In this document: positions 26,274 to 33,695 of the stretch, one piece after another | Layout of the letters: each line of letters begins with the position of its first letter | Numbering within the stretch: the first letter of the stretch is position 1 | Origin: Paracoccaceae bacterium | GTDB lineage: Bacteria > Pseudomonadota > Alphaproteobacteria > Rhodobacterales > Rhodobacteraceae | NCBI GenBank assembly: GCA_014872815.1 | Contig: WKFK01000014.1 | Coordinates: forward strand, 744,001 to 808,000 | Reading direction: 5' to 3' | Length of the DNA: 64,000 nt | The notes under the pieces: generated by a model | Database searches by the model: none | What the model was told of the DNA's origin: nothing | What the model saw: the letters and a program-made list of their open reading frames with translations, nothing else | Position numbers and translations under genes: made by a program

Positions 26274-26904
26274 CAGGTCGAAGTCCGTTTTTCAGAAGGT
26301 TGCTGGCTCCCGCGGCCAGAGTCCGTTTCTGATTGCAACCTTTTGCATACTGTTTTTTCCTTTCTTCTTTTGCCCGTAGCAACATTTCGTGCGGGCAGTC
26401 TCCCGCGCCTTGTTGCAAACAATTTGTGGCTCAAAAGATGGCTTAACCCTAACTGACGCAGCCGGTTCAAAAACGCGCGTTCCGAGCGGTTGTTGGTTTT
26501 TGTTTCTGTCTTCTGCACTGTTGCAATTGCGAGCCTACCGAAGCGAGACGAGAGACCATTCAAAGTTAGCAAGTTAGTTCCCAAACCAGAGAACCAGGGC
26601 GACATTTGCTCCGCTCTACTGGCGGTTTTTTTTGTTGCACCACCACTGCTTTGAGTTTCGACGTTCCGACCAGAACAACGCAGCAGCGCGATTTCTCGTA
26701 GGTCATGTTTTCTTCCTTTTACGCGGCTTAGAAAACGATGGCCGTGCCACGCAATGCCACCTCAAAGTGGCAGGCTGAGCCAACGGATTGGCGCGCAGGG
26801 CCAAAACCGCCCACCGATACTTCAGTACATCAATAACCCAACGCGTATCCGCCTGTCGCCTCTGACGCAGGTTGCGCACTTTCTAATCCGAAAAGGGTGA
26901 CGTC
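26274..26904. other. Intergenic region without a recognisable gene
   Basis: No convincing coding frame is seen. Two hairpins are visible: an 8-bp AAGGTTGC/GCAACCTT pair at 26296-26342 with a nested TGGC/GCCA and a T-rich tail, and a perfect 6-bp TGCCAC-CTCAAA-GTGGCA at 26755-26772. The first could terminate the small gene upstream. The region is poor in codon-like structure and may hold a small RNA or decayed sequence. Confidence 0.35.
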
Positions 26905-27390
26905 ATGATCAAGTATCTGGTGTGTGTATTGGCAATGGCAGCCGCGCTGCCTGCACGTGGGGACCAATGGACGTTGGGCGCAGGATATGCGGATTTTTCG
27001 GACTCCAGAACACAGGATGCAGGTATCTTGTCCCTAGAATATCACTCGATTGACCTTATTGGGGACAAACGACTGCGGCTGGGGTGGGCGAGCGCCCTGA
27101 CCGTATTTGACGCGGGCGATGTGCACCTTGGTATGGGTGCTGTTGGATATGTCTCTTTGGGCGCCGGTTGGTTTTCCGAAATCAGTCTCATGCCCGGTAT
27201 TTACAAAGATTGGGGAGGGAGTGATCTTGGATCGGAGTTTCAGGTCCGCAGCCTCATCGCCATTGGCAAGAGGTTCAAAAATGGGCAAGTTGTTTCCTTG
27301 GCACTCACACATAAATCAAATGCGTCCACCGCCGCCAGAAACCCTGGCGTTGATTCCTTGCTTCTGCGCTGGCACGTCCCCTTCAATTGA
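26905..27390 (+). CDS. PagL-like lipid A 3-O-deacylase
   Basis: A 161-residue outer-membrane enzyme of the PagL/acyloxyacyl hydrolase family, which removes the 3-O acyl chain of lipid A. It has a signal peptide cleaved near Ala-Arg-Gly-Asp and an eight-strand barrel pattern. The catalytic His-x-Ser-Asn-Ala motif is at 136-140 (His136, Ser138). The third catalytic residue, Glu at +14 from the His in PagL, is Asp150 here, a conservative change. It ends in Trp-His-Val-Pro-Phe-Asn, typical of PagL-like barrels. It is followed by an AraC regulator after 160 bases, but co-regulation is not shown. Confidence 0.75.
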   Translation: MIKYLVCVLAMAAALPARGDQWTLGAGYADFSDSRTQDAGILSLEYHSIDLIGDKRLRLGWASALTVFDAGDVHLGMGAVGYVSLGAGWFSEISLMPGIYKDWGGSDLGSEFQVRSLIAIGKRFKNGQVVSLALTHKSNASTAARNPGVDSLLLRWHVPFN

Positions 27391-27550
27391 GCAGCGCCGC
27401 GACAGCGATTGCAAGACCGACGCACTATAAGAGCTCTAGGTGAAGCCAAGGGACACAAACGGCAATTCACATAAAGTACTGGCCAGACAGCTTTTGTTTG
27501 ATATAGGGAAAAATAGACCTTTAACAAAACAATGTTTTTGAACACATATC

Positions 27551-28561
27551 ATGCCAAGCGTTATCAATGCATTTGCACACGCGATGGCCGATGCGGCCGG
27601 GTTAACCCTCACCGATGACGGGCAATTGCTGAAAGCTGGGCGTGTCCTTCACCGCATGCCATCCACCATCACCGCCAAGATCGCAGATACAGATTACTTC
27701 AACCTGATAGACCGCATTCAAGAGCAGCAACCCGACAATGTTGTGTTGGTCACGCGCTACGCATCCACTATCCAGGTTGACGATCTCGGCTTGCTGGGAC
27801 TGGCGATAAAGACCGCACCAACGTTGCGCGCATCATTATTGCGCGTCCAAAACTATTTTCGATTGGTCACCGATACTGCGGTATACACGCTTGACGAACA
27901 AAACGACGGTGCATGGTTTGTGTTTCAAGGACAAACCGCGCATCGTGCAGCTTTGGAATTGCGCACCGAGTGTGCGCTGGCTGGGTTTATCACCAACCTG
28001 CGCAGAATTGTTCAGGGCACCATCCGAATTGAATCGATCACGTTCTCCCATAGTTGCCGATGTGATCCCGCGCGCTATGAAACGTTTTTTGACTGCCCTG
28101 TTGCATTTGATGCCCCACAAAACGCCATTGTCTTCGATATCGCGTGCTTGGATCTCAGAAATCAACTGAGCGATGCAGCTGTATCGGATTATTTGTGCAA
28201 TCATCTTGATCTGGAAATGCAGATAAATGTGCCAACGCCAGCATTTGGCGCTAAATTGCTGCATCACCTTACCCCAAAACTCAGCGATGGCATGCCACAG
28301 GCCGCCGACGTTGCACGCGAATTGGGGATGAGTGAACGCACCCTCTATCGCCGACTTTCTGACGAAGGTCTTACCTTCAGAGACGTATTGGCTGAGGCAC
28401 AATCCAAGCTGGCCCAGGGCCTGCTGAAAGACGATACCGTGTCAATTGCCGAGATCGCCTTTATGACCGGGTTCTCTGAACAGAGTACCTTTTCAAGGGC
28501 GTTCAAACGTTGGGTTGGTCAAGCCCCCGCGCAATTTCGACAGCAGGCGGCCACTGGATAG
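27551..28561 (+). CDS. AraC-family transcriptional regulator
   Basis: A 336-residue regulator with an N-terminal arabinose-binding-type effector domain (about 15-210) and a C-terminal AraC helix-turn-helix pair (about 240-335). The first HTH contains Val-Ala-Arg-Glu-Leu-Gly-Met-Ser-Glu-Arg-Thr-Leu-Tyr-Arg-Arg-Leu; the second contains Ile-Ala-Phe-Met-Thr-Gly-Phe-Ser-Glu-Gln-Ser-Thr-Phe-Ser-Arg-Ala-Phe-Lys. This is the OruR/ArgR-like branch. It precedes a five-gene set in the same direction and probably activates it; the effector is unknown. Confidence 0.87.
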   Translation: MPSVINAFAHAMADAAGLTLTDDGQLLKAGRVLHRMPSTITAKIADTDYFNLIDRIQEQQPDNVVLVTRYASTIQVDDLGLLGLAIKTAPTLRASLLRVQNYFRLVTDTAVYTLDEQNDGAWFVFQGQTAHRAALELRTECALAGFITNLRRIVQGTIRIESITFSHSCRCDPARYETFFDCPVAFDAPQNAIVFDIACLDLRNQLSDAAVSDYLCNHLDLEMQINVPTPAFGAKLLHHLTPKLSDGMPQAADVARELGMSERTLYRRLSDEGLTFRDVLAEAQSKLAQGLLKDDTVSIAEIAFMTGFSEQSTFSRAFKRWVGQAPAQFRQQAATG

Positions 28562-28730
28562 GGTCTTCTTCACACCTGCCTCTTTCTGGCAGAGCCGGCA
28601 AAAGCCTTGGCAGGATGTGCCAATAAAGCAAATTCAGCGCCCGTTATGGTCTTCTCAACAGATCAACGAAGGTGGCGCCTGGCAAAACTCGCCTCAAGGT
28701 GTAGCCCTCCCTAAGAGAAAGGCGAAACGC

Positions 28731-28976
28731 ATGTCCAAGACTCGGCGCACTTTTAGAACCGCAATTTCCCAATACCCTGGGATCGCCCCTGTTGAACGTC
28801 ACCGTCCGCGCGTGTTGCGCGAACTGATTTTGATTTCAGTCTTTGGACTGGTCACCATCGGCACATTGGCGCTCTATGTTAATTTTCCGCAGATTTTCGT
28901 CCCTGAGCGTCCGACTTTGGCCGCCGCGCCGTCGTCTCCTGCACCACTGCAAGCTGGGCCTCAAACCCCAAGCTAA
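28731..28976 (+). CDS. Small membrane protein of the AraC-linked cluster
   Basis: An 81-residue protein with a basic start (Met-Ser-Lys-Thr-Arg-Arg), one membrane helix at about residues 33-53 (Leu-Ile-Leu-Ile-Ser-Val-Phe-Gly-Leu-Val) and an Ala/Pro-rich tail. AAAGG lies eight bases before the ATG at 28731; a longer frame from 28515 would overlap the AraC gene and was not chosen. I do not recognise a family. It is the first gene of the cluster that follows the AraC regulator. Confidence 0.55.
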   Translation: MSKTRRTFRTAISQYPGIAPVERHRPRVLRELILISVFGLVTIGTLALYVNFPQIFVPERPTLAAAPSSPAPLQAGPQTPS

Positions 28977-28977
28977 T

Positions 28978-29059
28978 CCACCGTCGCTCGACAATTCCTA
29001 AAGCAGCAACAGCACCTAGCTCTCTGCGCATCGACGCAGCTGAGCATGCGCGACGGTGG
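28978..29059 (+). promoter_or_regulatory. Nested hairpin in the gap before the Tat-exported hydrolase
   Basis: A perfect 10-bp stem CCACCGTCGC/GCGACGGTGG (28978-28987 with 29050-29059) encloses a second hairpin CTGCG-CATCGA-CGCAG (29024-29039) that extends by a few more pairs. It could stabilise or segment the mRNA. Confidence 0.45.
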
Positions 29060-29128
29060 CCGAGCGCAAAGTTTCCCCAAGGCGCTGTCCTGTGTGCAGT
29101 CGCCCCATTCCAAACCAAGGAGTTCAAA

Positions 29129-29998
29129 ATGACACATGACCCCCATTCCCACGGCATCCAATGCGGTTGCGATGTGACACCGGAACGCGTTGATATGGCC
29201 CGACGTCGCCTTCTAACACAGGCTGCCGCCGCCGGCGCGGCTGCAGGTGCCGTCGCCATGGGTGGCAGCGCAGCTGCCGCTGCCACTGCGGAAGCCCGCA
29301 ACCAGTATGCCGACCCAGCAGAACCGGGATTGCCACAAATTGACATGACCATCACCCCAGGCCGGACTGCTCTGGTGGTCACAGATCCACAGATCGACTT
29401 CCTCTCCGAGAACGGTGTCACCTGGGGTGTTGTCGGCGAAAGCGTGACCGAACAGGGCACCGTCGACAATATTGAGCGCTTGTTCAAAGCAGCAAAGGCT
29501 GCGGATATGCCGGTGTTCATCTCCCCGCATTACTATTACCCTCATGACCACAAATGGGACTTTGAAGGCACCTTGGAAGCCACCATGCATTCCATTGGTA
29601 TGTTTGACCGCCTTGGCCCGCTGAATCTTGAGAATTTCGAGGGATCTGGCGCAGATTGGATGCCGCAGTACAAGAAGTACATCGAGGATGGGGAAACCAT
29701 CGTTTGCTCTCCACACAAGGTCTACAGTCCGGCTCAGAACGACTTGAACCTGCAATTACGCAAACGCGGCATAGACAAGGTCATCCTGGCCGGCATGTCC
29801 GCCAACCTCTGCACTCAAGCGCATCTCTATGATCTTCTAGAGCTTGGTTTCGAAGTGGCCGTAGTGCGCGATGCCACGGCAGGCGCCAAAGTGCCGGAAG
29901 GCGATGGCTACCTAGCAGCCTTGATCAACTTCCGCATGGTCGCCAATGGCTTGTGGTGGACCGACGACGCCGTCAAACGCATTGCCAACGCGGCCTAG
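29129..29998 (+). CDS. Tat-exported cysteine hydrolase (isochorismatase-like)
   Basis: A 289-residue isochorismatase-fold hydrolase. The twin-arginine signal Ala-Arg-Arg-Arg-Leu-Leu (residues 24-29) plus an Ala-rich hydrophobic region points to export of the folded protein to the periplasm. The catalytic triad of the fold is intact: Asp86 in Thr-Asp-Pro-Gln-Ile-Asp-Phe, Lys197 in Pro-His-Lys and Cys228 in Met-Ser-Ala-Asn-Leu-Cys. The family includes nicotinamidases, N-carbamoyl hydrolases and many unknowns; substrate is not clear. It sits in the AraC-linked cluster, with a 152-base hairpin-containing gap before it. Confidence 0.82.
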   Translation: MTHDPHSHGIQCGCDVTPERVDMARRRLLTQAAAAGAAAGAVAMGGSAAAAATAEARNQYADPAEPGLPQIDMTITPGRTALVVTDPQIDFLSENGVTWGVVGESVTEQGTVDNIERLFKAAKAADMPVFISPHYYYPHDHKWDFEGTLEATMHSIGMFDRLGPLNLENFEGSGADWMPQYKKYIEDGETIVCSPHKVYSPAQNDLNLQLRKRGIDKVILAGMSANLCTQAHLYDLLELGFEVAVVRDATAGAKVPEGDGYLAALINFRMVANGLWWTDDAVKRIANAA

Positions 29999-30126
29999 TC
30001 CAACCTCCAGTCTTGCGCTCCGATGGACCCATCATCGGGGCGCTCCTCCCCCAAAGGCGTGGCAAGAGCCTGCAGTCCCGCAGTGCTCGTCTGACTGCTG
30101 TGCCACATTTGAAAGAAAGAAAACTC

Positions 30127-30612
30127 ATGACCAAGATGTCTTTGCTTAACGCCACCGCCGTGGCCCTAGCCTTGTCACTTTCCACCCCGGCGATTGCGGC
30201 GGATGAGTACAATGTTTCCAACGGCTTGACCTTGACTGGCAACGCTCTGGGTCTGCATGGGACCGATCCGACATCCATGTTCAAAGACGGCATGCCGATG
30301 ATCGGTGATGCCACTTACACTGCCGCCTATGATGGCGTGGACTATTATTTCGCGACTGAGGCCGCAATGAAGAAATTTGAGACCAACCCGGCAGGCTATC
30401 TGCCGCAATTTGGAGGTTTCTGTGCCTTCGGGGTTTTTGTCGGCAAAAAGCTGGATGGCGACGTTCGCTATGCTGACTTGGTGGACGGCAAGCTCTACCT
30501 TTTTGTCAACGCTGCAATTTTCGCCAAATACCTTGAGAACAAGGATGAGGTGATCAACGGCGCACACACCAAGTGGCCAGACATCACCCATACGCCAATC
30601 AGCGACCTGTAA
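30127..30612 (+). CDS. Secreted YHS-domain protein
   Basis: A 161-residue protein with a signal peptide cleaved near Ala-Ile-Ala-Ala-Asp and a YHS-type domain in the C-terminal half, around Gly-Gly-Phe-Cys-Ala-Phe-Gly and Tyr-Leu-Phe-Val-Asn-Ala. YHS domains often bind metal through cysteines; here one conserved Cys is visible. The start at 30127 was chosen for the signal peptide; a longer frame from 29953 overlaps the hydrolase end. It is third in the AraC-linked cluster and is presumably periplasmic like the hydrolase. Confidence 0.75.
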   Translation: MTKMSLLNATAVALALSLSTPAIAADEYNVSNGLTLTGNALGLHGTDPTSMFKDGMPMIGDATYTAAYDGVDYYFATEAAMKKFETNPAGYLPQFGGFCAFGVFVGKKLDGDVRYADLVDGKLYLFVNAAIFAKYLENKDEVINGAHTKWPDITHTPISDL

Positions 30613-30686
30613 TCTGGCTTTCGGCGCGCGCAGTGGCGACATCTGTCCCAGTCCCTAACGCCGCTGTGCCAAAGCGCTTTAAGCCG

Positions 30687-30718
30687 CGATCTCGCTGGTG
30701 CTTCCCGCAGCGAGATCG
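30687..30718 (+). promoter_or_regulatory. Perfect 11-bp hairpin between the YHS and AhpD-like genes
   Basis: CGATCTCGCTG (30687-30697) pairs perfectly with CAGCGAGATCG (30708-30718) around a 10-base loop. No T run follows, so it is more likely an mRNA-stability or attenuation element than a simple terminator. Confidence 0.5.
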
Positions 30719-30784
30719 GAAATCCCGGCCAGCCCCCGCCGCAAGCGTGGGTCGGCCACTCTCTCAACACGAAAGGAAATACAC

Positions 30785-31354
30785 ATGTCAGCTTTCCCAA
30801 AACACACGCTGGACAGCGCCCCAGAAGCGGCCCAACCCATTTTGAAAAACGCACTGCGCGGGTACGGCTTTGTGCCCAATCTATACGCCGCCATGGCCGA
30901 AGCCCCCAGCCTGCTGGAAGGGTACACCACCCTGTCTGACATCCTCTCTAAGGCCGATCTGTCGGAAACGGAGCGGCAGATCATTCTGATGACCAACAAC
31001 CGGCTCAACAATTGTGCCTATTGCATGGCGGCCCACACCACATTGTCGCAGATGGGCGGCGTGCCTGATGAAGTGATCGAGGCTCTGCGCAACAACACCC
31101 CAATCGCGGATGACAAGCTCGAAGCGCTGCGTCAGATCGCCATCGCCGTCAACCAACAGCGCGGTTGGTTGACGCCAGAGCAGGTCGATACGTTTCTGGC
31201 TGCGGGCTATCGTCGACAGACGTTGTTGGAAGTCATTCTCGCCACAGCGCTGAAAACCCTTTCCAACTACACCAATCATTTGGCGGAAACCGAGTTGGAT
31301 CCGGCTTTTGTTGCCAACAACTGGACCGGCGACACACCACAGGCCGCTGAATAA
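30785..31354 (+). CDS. AhpD-like carboxymuconolactone decarboxylase-family protein
   Basis: A 189-residue all-helical protein with the AhpD-type redox motif Cys77-Ala-Tyr-Cys80-x3-His84. Such proteins act as peroxidase-linked thiol enzymes or as decarboxylases. No signal peptide, so cytoplasmic. The start at 30785 follows AAAGGAAATACAC. It is fourth in the AraC-linked cluster. The mix of exported hydrolase, YHS protein and thiol peroxidase-like protein suggests detoxification of a reactive compound, which is inference. Confidence 0.8.
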   Translation: MSAFPKHTLDSAPEAAQPILKNALRGYGFVPNLYAAMAEAPSLLEGYTTLSDILSKADLSETERQIILMTNNRLNNCAYCMAAHTTLSQMGGVPDEVIEALRNNTPIADDKLEALRQIAIAVNQQRGWLTPEQVDTFLAAGYRRQTLLEVILATALKTLSNYTNHLAETELDPAFVANNWTGDTPQAAE

Positions 31355-31460
31355 TCCCTGGCGGCGCCCCGCCTCCCAAGCGCGGACGGCGCTGCTGCGC
31401 AGGGCGGTTGGCATGTGTCGCGTACCGCTCTCTTCCCCAAGAACATTTAGGAGACTTCTG

Positions 31461-31928
31461 ATGTACAACCGGCCCCCGTTGCCCCCGTTTACCCAAGATA
31501 ACGCTATTCAAAAGGTTCAACTGGCCGAAGATGGTTGGAATTCTCGGGATCCTCAGAAAGTGGCGCAGGCCTATACGGCAGACACGGTCTGGCGTAATCG
31601 TGCGCAGTTCATCACCGGACGCACCGAGGTAGAGGCTTTCTTGCAGGCAAAATGGCAAAAAGAACAAAACTATCGCCTGGTCAAAGAACTCTGGGCCCAT
31701 AGCGACACCCGAATTGCGGTGCGCTTTGCCTACGAATGGCAAAATGCACAGGGTGTCTGGTTCCGGTCTTTCGGCAATGAAAATTGGGCATTTACCCCAG
31801 AAGGGTTGATGCACACCCGCATCGCTAGCATCAACGATCTGCCAATCAAAGAGGAAGATCGCAAAATGCACTGGCCGCTAGGTCCTAGACCTTCCGGGTT
31901 CCCCGGTTTGACTGAATTGGGATTATAA
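31461..31928 (+). CDS. NTF2-like DUF1348-family protein
   Basis: A 155-residue SnoaL/NTF2-like protein of the DUF1348 type, with Trp-Asn-Ser-Arg-Asp-Pro, Thr-Val-Trp-Arg-Asn-Arg, Phe-Leu-Gln-Ala-Lys-Trp and a Gly-Asn-Glu-Asn-Trp-Ala-Phe strand. AGGAG lies upstream of the ATG. These cone-shaped proteins bind small organic molecules; the role here is unknown. It is the last gene of the AraC-linked set, after a 106-base gap. Confidence 0.8.
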   Translation: MYNRPPLPPFTQDNAIQKVQLAEDGWNSRDPQKVAQAYTADTVWRNRAQFITGRTEVEAFLQAKWQKEQNYRLVKELWAHSDTRIAVRFAYEWQNAQGVWFRSFGNENWAFTPEGLMHTRIASINDLPIKEEDRKMHWPLGPRPSGFPGLTELGL

Positions 31929-32581
31929 AGGCATGGTCAAGTTGTTGAAACCATCACACAGTCACCGTGGTCGCCTTGGCAGTTTTTCTCTGTAAATCAA
32001 GGTCAATCATGTCTCGCGATGAGAAGTCAAAAGATGTTAAAGCTCTCTACCGCCATCCGATCGTTTTCAGCATTCGCAGGTTTGACCTCTCGTTGGACGA
32101 CCACTTTTGCCTGACGCCCCTGTTGCAGCACATGCGCTGGCCGCGAATGGCCGTTTCCCCTCCATGGCAACCACCTCTGTTCGTGGTTCGTTCCAGCCGT
32201 TGACCAATTGTCTATGCGCTGCGTTGCCAATCCCTGAAGCAGGTGTTCGACGCACCGCACAGCGTTTTTGCTAGTCAGAACGCGGCACTGCGGGACGAAG
32301 CGCTTAAAGGCTTACCTTTGCGGAGCGACGGCTTCCAACCCGTGGCCTCCACTAGGATCTCATTTACCAGAAGTTCACACGGATTTGCCAAAACGACCCT
32401 CAACCGAAACGCCATGGACAGTGACCCGAATTGTGGCGGAATTGTGGCAACTCAAAATCGTTTTCGCCGCAAAAATGATCCATTTCGGTGTCATGAGCAG
32501 TACTCAGGTCGACAATCGGCTCATGAGCAATAACGAAGCTTAAGAGGCCCGCAGGCTGGGCCCACGAAAAAGGTATCGAGC
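31929..32581. other. Intergenic region, possible decayed sequence
   Basis: About 650 bases with only short, unconvincing frames on both strands and no recognisable protein family. The translations read like broken or shadow sequence. It marks the change from the AraC-linked cluster to the A+T-richer region. Confidence 0.3.
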
Positions 32582-33037
32582 ATGAAATCCGTATTTATGT
32601 GGGCGGCTGCCTTCACATGCGCGCTAATTGTGCAGGGATATGCCTCCAGCGCATCTGCAAGTCAAAACGTCTCGCGCGGCGCTATGGAGGTTTCGTTCGA
32701 CAATGGCGGCAACGTGGTTGCGTACGCACGTGAAATGACCCGCGCTCGCCAGCAAAATACTCACGTGTCTTTTCGCGGCCATTGTGCGTCAGCATGTACA
32801 ATTTTTCTAGCATTACCGTCCTCTCAAACATGTATTCGTCCGGGCACAAAATTTGGGTTTCACAAAGCCTACGGCGCCAGCGCAAATTCTAATAAATGGG
32901 GCACGCAGTTTCTTCTCGACAGATACCCCACTTGGGTGCGCGCGTGGATTGACAGCCACGGTGGGCTGACCAGTCGCATGATCTGGATGGATTATGCATA
33001 TGCGTCGCGCCACATGCCAACGTGTTCTAAAGCGTAG
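32582..33037 (+). CDS. Secreted protein with ClpP-like motif (COG3904-like)
   Basis: A 151-residue protein with a signal peptide (cleavage near Ala-Ser-Ala-Ser-Gln) and a conserved Gly-His-Cys68-Ala-Ser70-Ala-Cys72-Thr motif, then Phe-Gly-Phe-His94. This is the pattern of COG3904-type periplasmic proteins, which are distantly related to ClpP proteases and may use the Ser and His. Two cysteines flank the serine and may form a disulfide. It stands alone before the leftward glycan locus; its role is unknown. Confidence 0.65.
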   Translation: MKSVFMWAAAFTCALIVQGYASSASASQNVSRGAMEVSFDNGGNVVAYAREMTRARQQNTHVSFRGHCASACTIFLALPSSQTCIRPGTKFGFHKAYGASANSNKWGTQFLLDRYPTWVRAWIDSHGGLTSRMIWMDYAYASRHMPTCSKA

Positions 33038-33085
33038 ATACAACCAACCGCTGACTTAGATTGACGAGCACTTTATGCGCTTAGC

Positions 33086-33646
33086 TTACTGCTTCGAAAC
33101 ATCCGTGATCTTGTTTTGGAAGTACTGGACCATATCGCTCTGTTTCAGCGAAAGTTTTGAGAGATCGGAATAGTCAAAAAATGGCAGTCCGATATCGCCA
33201 CACTGATCTCGCAATATCCTGCTGGCGCGTATGTACTTTTTGATGCGAGCTAGACGGTCTTCCTCTGAGCATCTGCGAAGGTGCTCTGCGTTGCGAAACC
33301 CAGAGGCCTCCAGTTGCTCGAGCTTTTTGTCCGGAGCGACAGTGGGGTACCCACAGAATGCGCCAATGAACTGATTGTCTTCATTGGAGATTTCCAGAAT
33401 ATCCTCTGGGTTCAATGGACTGCCTTCTATCACGCTGCTCTCGGAAACCTGCGAAATAAGCTCCCGGCATCGGCGCTTTAACGGTTGTGAACGCGCAGAC
33501 CCGGCCAGATCCTGTTTGATCCGAATAATTTCGGAGTCTCGATCCAGATTGAGGTGAACACACCTCAACGTATCGCAAACCATTTGCGCCGTTGTGGATT
33601 TGCCAGATTGACTTGGCCCACCTATGAATAGCTTAAAAGCGGTCAT
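33086..33646 (-). CDS. P-loop kinase-like protein of the glycan locus
   Basis: A 186-residue P-loop protein: the Walker A Gly-Gly-Pro-Ser-Gln-Ser-Gly-Lys-Ser-Thr is at residues 9-18, an Asn-Leu-Asp-Arg-Asp and an Ile-Glu-Gly-Ser-Pro follow. The fold resembles small kinases of the adenylate-kinase or zeta-toxin type, not an AAA ATPase. The start at 33646 was chosen because it opens directly on the nucleotide-binding domain; a longer frame overlaps the giant gene's end. It lies 49 bases after that gene and may phosphorylate a sugar or nucleotide in the pathway, which is inference. Confidence 0.7.
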   Translation of the reverse strand: MTAFKLFIGGPSQSGKSTTAQMVCDTLRCVHLNLDRDSEIIRIKQDLAGSARSQPLKRRCRELISQVSESSVIEGSPLNPEDILEISNEDNQFIGAFCGYPTVAPDKKLEQLEASGFRNAEHLRRCSEEDRLARIKKYIRASRILRDQCGDIGLPFFDYSDLSKLSLKQSDMVQYFQNKITDVSKQ

Positions 33647-33695
33647 GCCAACGATGGCTGCACTAAACAACCAGCATGTCTGATCTCGACGGGGC

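Noticed and set aside
26270..26605. A 111-codon minus-strand frame in the gap after metG
   Set aside because: The translation is Arg/Thr/Lys-rich with no family match and no ribosome site; it lies across a likely terminator hairpin.
32027..32260. A 77-codon minus-strand frame that might be a transposase remnant
   Set aside because: No DDE, HTH or other transposase motif could be seen; kept only as possible decayed sequence.
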